Assembly: GCF_000223375.1 (NCBI RefSeq)
Contig: NC_017384.1
Span: 2,296,501-2,360,500 of the forward strand
Length of the DNA: 64,000 nt
Source of the DNA: Ketogulonicigenium vulgare WSH-001
GTDB lineage: Bacteria; Pseudomonadota; Alphaproteobacteria; Rhodobacterales; Rhodobacteraceae
Direction of reading: 5' to 3'
This document shows, piece by piece, positions 9,463-17,107 of the stretch (positions within the stretch are counted from its first letter, which is position 1; the number at the start of each line of letters is the position of its first letter). The translations under genes were made by a program, and so were the position numbers. Under the pieces are notes generated by a model. It saw only the letters and a list, made by a program, of their open reading frames with translations. It was not told the DNA's origin and did not search any database.

Positions 9463-9890
9463 TGCGCTATTGGCTGATGAAATCCGAACCAGATGAATTT
9501 GGCTGGGATCATCAGCAGGCGCTTGGCCCTGCGGGCGGCGCATGGAGCGGCGTTCGCAACTATCAGGCGCGCAACAATATGCGCGCAATGTCGGTCGGCG
9601 ATCTGGTGTTCTTTTATCATTCGAACATCGGCAAAGAGATCGTCGGCATCATGCGTGTGATCGCGCCTGCCGCCCAAGATCCGACAACCGATGACCCGCG
9701 TTGGGATTGCGTCAGTGTCACTGCGGTTGAAAAGCTGCCGCGTCCCGTCACGCTGGATACGATCAAGGCAACACCCGCGCTTGCGGACATGGCGCTGGTG
9801 AAATCGTCGCGGCTATCCGTCCAGCCGGTCGCAACCGATGAATGGAAACTGATCTGCCGCATGGGCGGGCTTGATCGGGTGCAGATTTAG
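9462..9890 (+). CDS. EVE domain-containing protein
   Basis: This 142-residue single-domain EVE protein belongs to the PUA-like fold, which binds modified bases in DNA or RNA. The family opening MRYWLMKSEPDEFGWD and the later WSGVRNYQARNNMRAM and GDLVFFYHS pocket motifs are all present. The ATG at 9462 overlaps the YciI stop as TGATG. The ATG at 9441 lies inside the YciI frame and would add seven residues not expected for the family. The gene is the last of the tsaD-gpsA-yciI-EVE run. Its biological role in bacteria is not established. Confidence 0.92.
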   Translation: MRYWLMKSEPDEFGWDHQQALGPAGGAWSGVRNYQARNNMRAMSVGDLVFFYHSNIGKEIVGIMRVIAPAAQDPTTDDPRWDCVSVTAVEKLPRPVTLDTIKATPALADMALVKSSRLSVQPVATDEWKLICRMGGLDRVQI

Positions 9891-10067
9891 GCTGCGCAGC
9901 CCAATGACCAGTTCGATGCGCCGTCCCAGCCCCAGGCTGTAGCGCAGGGCGCTGCGCACCGATTTCGGGCGCAAGATCGCAATCCGAGCCTGTTCCAAAC
10001 CATTCCCCTGATATCTGCACCCCTCATTTGCACCCAAAAGGTTAACAAAATGCCAATGGCATCGCGG
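9891..10067. other. Non-coding gap before rnd
   Basis: Roughly 180 bases lie between the EVE stop and the rnd promoter. I see no conserved RNA, clear terminator or convincing gene here. A minus-strand frame encodes an Arg/Leu-rich peptide but lacks a good start and ribosome-binding site. Confidence 0.4.
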
Positions 10068-10096
10068 TTGACCCCTGTGGGGTCGGGCGATATCTG
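10068..10096 (+). promoter_or_regulatory. Predicted sigma-70 promoter of rnd
   Basis: The -35 box is TTGACC and the -10 box TATCTG, with exactly 17 bases between them. The expected transcription start is about 20 bases before the rnd ATG, leaving room for the GGAGCAG ribosome-binding site. Confidence 0.6.
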
Positions 10097-10121
10097 CAGG
10101 GAAACCCTGATCGGAGCAGAA

Positions 10122-10733
10122 ATGGCCAATTTCCTGTATCAAAACGACCTGCCCGACGACTTGGATCTTGGCCCTGTTATTGCCATCGACTGCGAGACAA
10201 TGGGCCTGAACCCGCACCGCGACCGGCTGTGTCTGGTGCAGATCTCGGGCGGGGATGGCAATGCCCATATGATCCAGATCAGCCCCGGCCAGCGCAGTGC
10301 GCCAAATCTTGCGCGGATGCTGGAAGACGCCAATATCCTGAAGCTGTTCCACTATGGCCGCTTTGACATTGCCGCGATGTATCACGCTTTTGGCGCGCTG
10401 GCGCAGCCGGTCTATTGCACCAAGATCGCGTCGAAAATGGTGCGCACCTATACCGAACGCCATGGGCTGAAATTCCTGCTGCAGGATCTGATCGGGGTCG
10501 ATATCTCGAAACATCAGCAGCAGTCGGATTGGGGCGCGGCCAGCCTGACGCCCGCCCAACTGGATTACGCGGCATCCGATGTGCTGTATCTGCACCGCCT
10601 GCGCGCGCATCTGGACGCGCTGCTTGCGCGCGAGGGACGCACAGGCCTTGCGCAGGCCTGCTTTGATTTTCTGCCGACGCGGGCTAGACTCGACCTTGAA
10701 GGTTGGCAAGAAAACGACATCTTTGCACATTGA
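10122..10733 (+). CDS. rnd: Ribonuclease D-type 3'-5' exonuclease (short form)
   Basis: This 203-residue DEDDy exonuclease belongs to the family that trims tRNA 3' ends. Acidic residues are visible in VIAIDCETMGL (motif I), LFHYGRFDIAAMY (motif II) and LDYAASDVLYL (motif III, with Tyr and Asp). It contains only the catalytic domain. The HRDC domains of E. coli RNase D (375 residues) are absent, as in the short alphaproteobacterial form. The start at 10122 is supported by GGAGCAGAA directly upstream and by a good promoter. The gene is followed 40 bases later by lptC. Confidence 0.92.
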   Translation: MANFLYQNDLPDDLDLGPVIAIDCETMGLNPHRDRLCLVQISGGDGNAHMIQISPGQRSAPNLARMLEDANILKLFHYGRFDIAAMYHAFGALAQPVYCTKIASKMVRTYTERHGLKFLLQDLIGVDISKHQQQSDWGAASLTPAQLDYAASDVLYLHRLRAHLDALLAREGRTGLAQACFDFLPTRARLDLEGWQENDIFAH

Positions 10734-10773
10734 GACGATCAAAAGCGCCGCATTTCACTGAAGGGAACGGGCC

Positions 10774-11433
10774 ATGCCATCCGGGCTAGACGCCTATTCC
10801 CGTCTGATCGCGATGCTGAAAGTCGTGCTGCCAATGGGCGCACTGGCGATGATGGCGACGCTATTTCTGTTCGCGCGCTCAAACACCCCGCCCGAGGAAA
10901 TCCCCTATAGCGACATTAACCAGATCGCGCAGGACCCCCGCATCTCGCAGCCGCGCTTTAGCGGGGTGGCGGGCGATGGCTCGACCCTGTCAGTGATCGC
11001 GGACGAGTTGCGCCCCCTGCCCGGGTCCGAAGGCGAGGCATTCGGCAGCAATCTGCGGATGCTGCGCCCCGAGGGAGACGCGATCTTGCCGGGCGGGCGC
11101 ACCGTCAGCCTGGTCGCGGGCGAGGGCACCTATGCCTCGCTGCCGCAAATCGCGTATTTCGGCGGGCTGGTGCATATCCAAAGTGGCGACGGCCTGCATA
11201 TGGAAACATCGGGGATGACCATCGACATGCCCGCAGCCACGCTGGAAACCGATGGTGCGATGGAGGCGCGGTCGCCCTTTGGGCAGTTGACCGCCGGCCA
11301 TATGATTGCCACGTCGGGAAATGCACAAAACGGGGTGCAAATGGTTTTCTCGGGCGGCGTGCGACTGCTATATCTGCCGCAAGGAACCCGTCCGGGCGAA
11401 GATGCGCCGACGACAGAAGGAAGCACTGAATGA
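10774..11433 (+). CDS. lptC: LPS export system protein LptC
   Basis: This 219-residue bitopic protein links the LptBFG transporter to LptA and guides lipopolysaccharide out of the inner membrane. One N-terminal membrane helix (about residues 16-32, LKVVLPMGALAMMATLFLF) anchors a periplasmic beta-jellyroll domain. It is poorly conserved in sequence but is identified by position directly before lptA and lptB. The SD AAGGGA precedes the ATG. The stop overlaps the lptA start (ATGA). The C-terminal FSGGVRLLYLPQ strand resembles LptC ends in Rhodobacterales. Confidence 0.88.
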   Translation: MPSGLDAYSRLIAMLKVVLPMGALAMMATLFLFARSNTPPEEIPYSDINQIAQDPRISQPRFSGVAGDGSTLSVIADELRPLPGSEGEAFGSNLRMLRPEGDAILPGGRTVSLVAGEGTYASLPQIAYFGGLVHIQSGDGLHMETSGMTIDMPAATLETDGAMEARSPFGQLTAGHMIATSGNAQNGVQMVFSGGVRLLYLPQGTRPGEDAPTTEGSTE

Positions 11434-11912
11434 ACTGGCTGCGCCCGCTTGGCCTTGTCGCCGCAATGTCGCTGTCGCCTGCCGCGCTGCTGGCGCAAAC
11501 CAGTATCGCTATGCCGGGGATGCGGGCTGACCCCTCGCAACCGGTCGAGATTACGTCAGAAACCCTGAATGTGAACCAAGGCAGCCAGACCGCGATCTTC
11601 AGCGGCAATGTAGTGATTATTCAGGGCGATATCCGCATTGGCGCGCAGATCGCGAATGTCAGCTATAGCAGCGTGACCAGCCAAATCACCCGTATTTTGC
11701 TGGAAGGCGGCGTCACATTCACCACCCCGACCGAGGCTGCCGAATCCGACCGCGCCACCTATGATATCGGCGATGGCGCGCTGGTTTTGGAAGATAACGT
11801 GCTGCTGACCCAAGGCGGGCTGATCATGGCCTCTGACCGGATGGCCGCGGATCTGGCCGCTGGCACCGCGCAATTGGATGGCAATGTCCGCACCCGACTG
11901 CCGGGGAATTAA
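11430..11912 (+). CDS. lptA: LPS transport periplasmic protein LptA
   Basis: This 160-residue periplasmic OstA/LptA-fold protein forms the bridge that carries LPS from LptC to LptD. An N-terminal signal peptide ends near AALLAQ. The core shows the family pattern VEITSETLNVNQGSQTAIFSGNV, where the glycine and Phe-x-Gly-x-Val strand is diagnostic, then repeated beta strands with ATYDIGDGALVLEDNVLL. It starts within the lptC stop codon and is followed at once by lptB. It is slightly shorter than E. coli LptA (185 residues) but within the family range. Confidence 0.92.
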   Translation: MNWLRPLGLVAAMSLSPAALLAQTSIAMPGMRADPSQPVEITSETLNVNQGSQTAIFSGNVVIIQGDIRIGAQIANVSYSSVTSQITRILLEGGVTFTTPTEAAESDRATYDIGDGALVLEDNVLLTQGGLIMASDRMAADLAAGTAQLDGNVRTRLPGN

Positions 11913-12665
11913 ATGGCCCCGTTGATCCATCCCGCGCCCGAAACGGGTTTGCATGTGCGCCATTTGCGCAAAAGCTATCGCCGCCGCACCGTGATCCGCG
12001 ATGTCAGCCTGCGATTGGAACGCGGCGAGGTTGTCGCCCTGCTGGGGCCGAACGGCTCGGGCAAGACCACATGTTTCTATGCGATTGCGGGCCTTGTGCA
12101 GGCCGATGACGGGCAGGTCAGCCTGGACGGGCGCGATGTGACCAACCTGCCGATGTATCGCCGCGCGCGCCTTGGCATCGGCTATCTGCCGCAAGAGATG
12201 TCGATTTTCCGCGGCATGTCGGTCGAGGATAACATCATGGCGATATTGGAAATCGCCGAACCCGACCATGCCCGCCGCCGCGAAAAGCTGGAAGAGCTGC
12301 TGGCCGAGTTTTCAATCACCCATATCCGCCGCTCGCCCGCACTGGCGCTGTCGGGGGGCGAGCGGCGGCGCGCCGAGATCGCGCGCTGTCTTGCCGCCGG
12401 CCCCAGCTATGTGCTGCTGGACGAGCCCTATGCCGGCGTCGACCCCATCGCAGTGGCAGAGATTCGCGCATTGGTTGCGCAGCTGAAAACCCGCGGTATT
12501 GGCGTGCTGATCACCGACCACAATGTGCGCGAGACCCTAGAGATCGTGGATCGTGCCTATATTTTGCACGATGGACAGGTGCTGATGTCAGGCACGACCG
12601 CTGAAATCATCGCAAATGACGATGTGCGCCGTGTCTATCTGGGCGCTGACTTTTCAATGGGCTGA
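11913..12665 (+). CDS. lptB: LPS export ABC transporter ATP-binding protein LptB
   Basis: This 250-residue cytoplasmic ATPase drives LPS extraction by LptFG. Visible features are Walker A GPNGSGKTT (near residue 49), the Q-loop LPQEMSIF, the signature LSGGERRRAEIARCL, Walker B YVLLDEPYAGVDP and the switch His in ITDHNVRETLEIVDRAYIL. The last is the LptB-specific version. The ATG directly follows the lptA stop. In many proteobacteria rpoN comes next, but here a 182-base gap leads to hpf. LptF and LptG are not in the window. Confidence 0.97.
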   Translation: MAPLIHPAPETGLHVRHLRKSYRRRTVIRDVSLRLERGEVVALLGPNGSGKTTCFYAIAGLVQADDGQVSLDGRDVTNLPMYRRARLGIGYLPQEMSIFRGMSVEDNIMAILEIAEPDHARRREKLEELLAEFSITHIRRSPALALSGGERRRAEIARCLAAGPSYVLLDEPYAGVDPIAVAEIRALVAQLKTRGIGVLITDHNVRETLEIVDRAYILHDGQVLMSGTTAEIIANDDVRRVYLGADFSMG

Positions 12666-12700
12666 CCCTTGCGGATCACAATACGTCACATCCAATTTCG

Positions 12701-12730
12701 TTGACTTTGTAACAGCTCTGATGCGTGAAT
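12701..12730 (+). promoter_or_regulatory. Possible promoter of hpf-ptsN
   Basis: TTGACT is followed after 18 bases by GTGAAT, in the 182-base gap between lptB and hpf. The -10 box is weak. The leader downstream is about 110 bases and contains a stable hairpin. Confidence 0.35.
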
Positions 12731-12806
12731 AGGGGTGACGGAACCCCGCAAGAAAGGAGGATCCACGAGCGACGCCCCCGGCTTGCGGGTGCCGTCGAGG
12801 ACCTGT

Positions 12807-12826
12807 CCGCCGCAGAACCGCGGCGG
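12807..12826 (+). other. Leader hairpin upstream of hpf
   Basis: CCGCCGC pairs with GCGGCGG around the loop AGAACC, ending 13 bases before the AGGAGG ribosome-binding site of hpf. It has no T-run and so is not a terminator. It could affect mRNA stability or access to the ribosome-binding site. Confidence 0.4.
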
Positions 12827-12847
12827 CAACGCTAGCAGGAGGAATCC

Positions 12848-13426
12848 ATGCGTTATCAGATCAGTGGAAAACAGATTGATGTCGGCGAAGCGCTGCAATT
12901 GCATGTGCGTACCAAAATCGACGAAATCATGGAGAAATACGCCGCACGGCCTACCAGCGCCGTCGTGCTTTTCTCGCGTATCGCCCATGAATTCACATGC
13001 GAGATTACGGTCCACTTGTCATCGGGTCTGATCGCCCAGTCGCGCGGTCGCGACAGCGAGGTCTATATCGCCTTTGGCCAATCCGTCGATCGGATGGAGA
13101 AACAATTGCGCCGCAGTCGGCGCCGCCTGAAAGACCATTACGCCACGCGTCCGCTGCCGGTTGAACTTCTGGCCGGATCCTCCTATATCCTCGCGCCAAT
13201 AGAGGACGATGACGAACACGAGAGCGAGGACAACCACCCCACGATCGTGGCGGACATGCCAACGCAGATCCCCTCGCTTTCGGTGGGCGAGGCCGTGATG
13301 CAAATGGAATTGGCAGATGCCCACGTCTTGATGTTCCAAAACGAGAAACATGGCGGGCTGAATGTGGTCTACCGTCGCGAAGATGGTAATATCGGCTGGA
13401 TCGACCCGCGCAACTCCGGATTATAA
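12848..13426 (+). CDS. hpf: Ribosome hibernation-promoting factor, long form
   Basis: This 192-residue cytoplasmic protein dimerises 70S ribosomes into inactive 100S particles in stationary phase. The N-terminal S30AE/YfiA domain (residues 1-100) begins MRYQISGKQIDVGEALQLHV. The C-terminal dimerisation domain (about 135-190) has the typical LSVGEAVMQMEL and VLMFQNEKHGGLNVVYRREDGNIGWIDP. An acidic linker separates them. The ATG is preceded by an ideal AGGAGGAATCC. The next gene, ptsN, starts 24 bases later, the usual hpf-ptsN pairing. Confidence 0.97.
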   Translation: MRYQISGKQIDVGEALQLHVRTKIDEIMEKYAARPTSAVVLFSRIAHEFTCEITVHLSSGLIAQSRGRDSEVYIAFGQSVDRMEKQLRRSRRRLKDHYATRPLPVELLAGSSYILAPIEDDDEHESEDNHPTIVADMPTQIPSLSVGEAVMQMELADAHVLMFQNEKHGGLNVVYRREDGNIGWIDPRNSGL

Positions 13427-13449
13427 GACCCGGAAAGACAGGATCCCTT

Positions 13450-13914
13450 ATGAAGCTTGGCGATATCCTTCAGTCCAATGCAATCAAGGTGCTCGCAAGT
13501 TCGAGCAGCAAAAAGCGCCTGTTCCAAGACTTGGGCGAGCTGGCAGAAACCTGCTATGGCCTTGATACGGAACAGGTTGTGACAGCACTTTTGGAACGCG
13601 AAAGCCTTGGCCCGACCGGTGTCGGCCACGGCGTCGCCCTGCCCCATGCCCGCATGGATGGCATCGATAGCGTCCAAGGGATGTTCATCCGCCTTGAAAA
13701 GCCGATGGATTTTGATGCGATTGACCGCCAACCGGTGGATCTGGTCTTTGCACTTCTGGCCCCCGCACATGCGGGGGTCGACCACCTGAAGGCACTGGCA
13801 CTGGTGTCGCGCACGATGCGCGACCAGAATGTGCTGTCAAAGCTGCGGGCGAATTCAGACCCCGCAACCTTGCACACGATTCTGACCGACGCGCCCGCTA
13901 CGCAGCTGGCGTAA
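13450..13914 (+). CDS. ptsN: PTS IIA-like nitrogen regulatory protein
   Basis: This 154-residue EIIA-Ntr protein is the terminal phosphate acceptor of the nitrogen phosphotransferase system, which regulates potassium, nitrogen and other functions. The active-site histidine lies in the family motif GVGHGVALPHARM (His near residue 65). The DLVFALLAPAHAGVDHLKALALVSR segment is also typical. It follows hpf closely and is likely co-transcribed with it. Its stop overlaps by 17 bases with the tail of the convergent DUF3817 gene. Confidence 0.95.
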   Translation: MKLGDILQSNAIKVLASSSSKKRLFQDLGELAETCYGLDTEQVVTALLERESLGPTGVGHGVALPHARMDGIDSVQGMFIRLEKPMDFDAIDRQPVDLVFALLAPAHAGVDHLKALALVSRTMRDQNVLSKLRANSDPATLHTILTDAPATQLA

Positions 13915-14239
13915 GATTAGCTTTCACCGCCAGATGCTGGCGGTGAAGCCACGTCTCGTTGATGAACGTGCCAAAGGGGAACAGGCTGAACAGGAATGTC
14001 CGCAGCCAGCCCATGACGCCGGTGCGCAGCCCCGGCAGAACCACAATCATCCCAATGATATAGGCCAAAAACGCATAGCCGTGGATCATCCCGGTTGACC
14101 GGATCAGGCTGTCATTATCCCAGATATATTTCATCGGCATCGCCACCAGAAACAGCGCGAGGGTGGTGAACCCTTCGAATACGGCGATGATGCGGAACAG
14201 CCCCATGGCAGGGTCCTTCCAGCGCGGAACAGATTTCAT
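13898..14239 (-). CDS. DUF3817 small integral membrane protein
   Basis: This 113-residue protein has three to four predicted membrane helices. It matches the DUF3817 pattern: LFRIIAVFEGFTTLALFLVAMP at the N-terminus, the charged KYIWDNDSLI turn, then MIHGYAFLAYIIGMIVV and a C-terminal FPFGTFINETWL. The function is unknown. The start at 14239 was chosen because an excellent AAAGGAG lies eight bases upstream; longer reading would add residues without family similarity. It is convergent with ptsN, and the last codons overlap. A perfect 11-base inverted repeat (TTCACCGCCAG with CTGGCGGTGAA, 13923-13947) lies inside its last codons and might also serve as a ptsN 3' hairpin. Confidence 0.85.
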   Translation of the reverse strand: MKSVPRWKDPAMGLFRIIAVFEGFTTLALFLVAMPMKYIWDNDSLIRSTGMIHGYAFLAYIIGMIVVLPGLRTGVMGWLRTFLFSLFPFGTFINETWLHRQHLAVKANLTPAA

Positions 14240-14366
14240 CTGACACTCCTTTGCAGCGCGTGATGAGCAGGGTTTCATCATGAAACCCAAGCGGTTGAAA
14301 GGTGGCTCTGGCAGGCTTCCTGCGAACGTGATTAGCTGCAAAGCAACGCTTTGCACAGGATGTCCG

Positions 14367-15056
14367 ATGACCTTTGATCGCAGCCCCAAAATTGCCCCCT
14401 CGATCCTTTCGGCGGATTTCGCCAATTTCGGGGCCGAGATTCGCGCCGTCGAGGATCAGGGCGCCGATTGGGTGCATGTGGATGTGATGGACGGGCATTT
14501 CGTTCCCAATATCACCTTTGGCGCGGTGGCGGCGGCGGCGTTTCGTCCGCATATTCGGACGGTCATGGATGTGCATCTGATGGTGGCGCGCCCCGATGAC
14601 TGGATTGCCGATTTCGCCCGTGCAGGCGCGGATGTGATCACTGTCCACCCCGAATCCGGGCCCCATATCCACCGCACGCTGCAATCCATCCGCAAGGCGG
14701 GCGCAAAGGCGGGCCTCGCGCTGAACCCCGGCACGGGCCTGGACGGCGTGCAATGGCTGTTGGACGACATTGACCTGATCTGCGTGATGAGCGTGAACCC
14801 CGGCTTTGGCGGGCAAAGCTTTATCCCCGCCGCGCTGCCCCGGATCGCGGCCCTGCGCGCCATGATTGGCGACCGTCCCATTCATATCGAGGTGGATGGC
14901 GGCGTCGTCCCCGACAATGCGGGCGCGATCATCGCCGCCGGGGCCGATGTGCTGGTCGCAGGCTCGGCCGTGTTCAAGGGCGGCTCCACCGCCGCCCCCG
15001 AAGTCTATGGCCGCAATATCGCGGCCCTGCGCGCGGCTGCTAGATCAGGCGCGTGA
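14367..15056 (+). CDS. rpe: Ribulose-phosphate 3-epimerase
   Basis: This 229-residue TIM-barrel enzyme interconverts ribulose 5-phosphate and xylulose 5-phosphate in the pentose phosphate and Calvin-type pathways. Visible motifs are IAPSILSADFANFG, the metal-binding VHVDVMDGHFVPNITFG, MDVHLMV, VMSVNPGFGGQSF and EVDGGVVPDNA. All the Asp and His ligands are present. The ATG at 14367 is preceded by AGGA and puts the conserved IAPSILSAD near residue 10. The 3' end overlaps the convergent MATE gene by 17 bases. Confidence 0.97.
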   Translation: MTFDRSPKIAPSILSADFANFGAEIRAVEDQGADWVHVDVMDGHFVPNITFGAVAAAAFRPHIRTVMDVHLMVARPDDWIADFARAGADVITVHPESGPHIHRTLQSIRKAGAKAGLALNPGTGLDGVQWLLDDIDLICVMSVNPGFGGQSFIPAALPRIAALRAMIGDRPIHIEVDGGVVPDNAGAIIAAGADVLVAGSAVFKGGSTAAPEVYGRNIAALRAAARSGA

Positions 15057-16392
15057 TGGATTTGCGGCGCCAGACAAACCAGTAATACAGCGCATTCAGC
15101 ACCATCATCATGCTGAAGTTCACGGCATAGGCCCACCAGATGCCCTGAATGCCGAACATACGAGACCACAGGATCGCCAGCGGCACCTCGAGGGCGACGA
15201 TGCAGAAAATACCCACGATCATCGGGGGCAGCACCGTGCCCGATGCACGCATGATGCCGCCCAGCACAGCGCCCGCCCCGAACAGGATGCTGGACCATGT
15301 CACGATATGCAGCAGCAGCTCGCTCAGGGCGACAACCTCGGGGTCGGTGACGAACAGCCCAACCAGCAGGCCCGAACCAAGATAGACGATCAGAACCAGC
15401 GTGCCGGTCAGCACCAGGTTCATGATCAGCGCCGTTTTCGCCACGCGATGCAGCTGGTCGACGCGGCCCGCACCAATCGCCTGTGCGCCAAAGATCGACG
15501 CCGCGATCGAGATCGAGATCGCCGGGAACTGCACATAGCTGAGGACCTGGTTCACCGCCCCAAAGGCCGCCGTCGCATTCGATCCGAACGCATTCACCAG
15601 CCCGACGATCACGATGCCCGCAATCGCGCCGGTCATCATCTGAATGCCGGTCGGAATACCCAGCTTTAGCGTCAGCAGCAGGATCTTCAGATCGGGCTTC
15701 AGGTTGCGCACCAGCGCCGCATCGGGCGCCATTGGGTGCCGCCGCCAATGCAGATAGAACCCCAGCGCCACGGTTGAGACCGTAAACGCGATCATCGAGG
15801 CAAAGGCCGCGGCCTCGACCCCCAGTTGCGGCAAGCCGAACCAACCCAGAATCAGCGCGGGCGTGATGAACGCGCCGATGACCGTCGACAGCAGCAGTGA
15901 ATAAAGCGGCGTCACTGTATCACCGACGCCCCGCAGCATTGCAGACGAGACGAAGAACAGGAAAATCACCGGCATCGACATAAAGCTGATCCGCGCAAAG
16001 CGGACCGCATCATCCAGAATATTTGCGGGCGTGCCCAGTAACATCATCAATTCACGCGCAAAAGTTGCCGTCAGCGCGCCGATGATGATGCCGCCAATCA
16101 CAACGACCGTCAGGATGGTGCCGGTGATCGCCTTGACCTTCTCATGCTCACGCGCGCCAAAGGCCTGCCCGATCAGCACTGATCCGCCCGCCGACATGCC
16201 GATCAGGAACGAGATGAACAGGAACATGATCGGAAAAAACACCGATGCGGCGGCCAAAGCCTCGGTGCCCAGCAGCCGACCAACAAAGATGTTGTTGATC
16301 GTCCCCTGCAGCGATTGCAGGATATTGGCGGCCATCATCGGCAGCAAAAAGAAAAGGAAAGTCCGCCAGAACGGCTTTTCAGTCGGTGTCAT
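15040..16392 (-). CDS. MATE family efflux transporter
   Basis: This 450-residue inner-membrane protein has about twelve helices arranged as two pseudo-symmetric halves, as in Na+ or H+/drug antiporters of the MATE family. Supporting segments are the N-terminal FLLPMMAANILQSLQGTIN, GTEALAAASVFFPIMFLFIS, and the repeated half starting LKLGIPTGIQMM with NAFGSNATAAFGAVNQV. The start at MTPTEKPFWR is supported by GGGA upstream. The 22 extra upstream residues in frame are unlike the family. It faces away from the isochorismatase gene. The substrate is unknown. Confidence 0.92.
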   Translation of the reverse strand: MTPTEKPFWRTFLFFLLPMMAANILQSLQGTINNIFVGRLLGTEALAAASVFFPIMFLFISFLIGMSAGGSVLIGQAFGAREHEKVKAITGTILTVVVIGGIIIGALTATFARELMMLLGTPANILDDAVRFARISFMSMPVIFLFFVSSAMLRGVGDTVTPLYSLLLSTVIGAFITPALILGWFGLPQLGVEAAAFASMIAFTVSTVALGFYLHWRRHPMAPDAALVRNLKPDLKILLLTLKLGIPTGIQMMTGAIAGIVIVGLVNAFGSNATAAFGAVNQVLSYVQFPAISISIAASIFGAQAIGAGRVDQLHRVAKTALIMNLVLTGTLVLIVYLGSGLLVGLFVTDPEVVALSELLLHIVTWSSILFGAGAVLGGIMRASGTVLPPMIVGIFCIVALEVPLAILWSRMFGIQGIWWAYAVNFSMMMVLNALYYWFVWRRKSITRLI

Positions 16393-16446
16393 TGGTGGTG
16401 TCCCGCAAGAAATGGGGCCGTGTCGATCGAAGGCGCCAATCGCGCG

Positions 16447-16469
16447 GGGCTTGCCCAACAGGCGAGCCC
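16447..16469. repeat. Hairpin in the MATE / isochorismatase divergent gap
   Basis: GGGCTTGCC pairs with GGCGAGCCC (one G-U pair) around the loop CAACA, in the 175-base gap between two divergent genes. There is no T-run on either side, so it is not a standard terminator. The rest of the gap shows no other clear feature. Confidence 0.35.
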
Positions 16470-16567
16470 GTCAGGCGGGTTCGATGATACACCGGCCCTT
16501 GCGGCATATACGGCCCGGCGCAATGACGCTAGTGTGATTTTAGAAACGAGATGTGCAGCGGGGGCGC

Positions 16568-17107
16568 ATGATGCGGGCTTTGATCATTATCGACATGCAG
16601 ATGGATATGCAGCACCGGCTGGATCGCGGGCAGGATAGCGTGAACCCAGATGCTGGCGACAAGATCGCGGCGCTTGCCCGGCATTTCCGCGCACAGCGCC
16701 TGCCGGTCATCCATATCCGCCACCGCGAGGATCACCCCGCCTCGGACTTCCACCCCGATGCGGCGGGTTTCCCGCCAATGCCCTGCGCCCTTGCGGCGGA
16801 TGGCGAGGCGGTTTTCGTGAAAACCACCTCGTCCAGTTTTACATCGACCGGGCTAGAGACCCATTTGCGCGAAAATGGCCTGAGCGATCTGACCGTGGTC
16901 GGTGCGGTTGCGGGCTTTTGTATCAATAGCACCGTGCGCCATGGCGCGGATCTGGGCTTTCGCATGACGGTGCCGACCGACGCCGTGCTGGGGTTTTCGC
17001 TGCCCCATGCAAACCAATCCGCGCAAGTGATCTTCGACGTGACCATGGCGCATCTTGGCGCGGATTTCGCCGCGCTGACAGATACCGCGGCGCTGTTAGA
17101 TCGCTGA
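16568..17107 (+). CDS. Isochorismatase-like cysteine hydrolase
   Basis: This 179-residue cytoplasmic hydrolase belongs to the isochorismatase/nicotinamidase superfamily. The catalytic triad can be traced as Asp in ALIIIDMQ (residue 9), Lys in VFVKTTSSSF and Cys in VVGAVAGFCINST. The substrate is not predictable: members cleave isochorismate, nicotinamide, ureidoacrylate and carbamates. The start is the first of two adjacent ATGs, preceded by a G-rich stretch. The 3' end overlaps the convergent sulfotransferase gene by 12 bases. Confidence 0.88.
   Translation: MMRALIIIDMQMDMQHRLDRGQDSVNPDAGDKIAALARHFRAQRLPVIHIRHREDHPASDFHPDAAGFPPMPCALAADGEAVFVKTTSSSFTSTGLETHLRENGLSDLTVVGAVAGFCINSTVRHGADLGFRMTVPTDAVLGFSLPHANQSAQVIFDVTMAHLGADFAALTDTAALLDR

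Noticed and set aside
9813..10067. Minus-strand Arg/Leu-rich peptide in the gap before rnd
   Set aside because: No good start, weak ribosome-binding site, and the frame continues only as antisense of rnd. I cannot support a gene.
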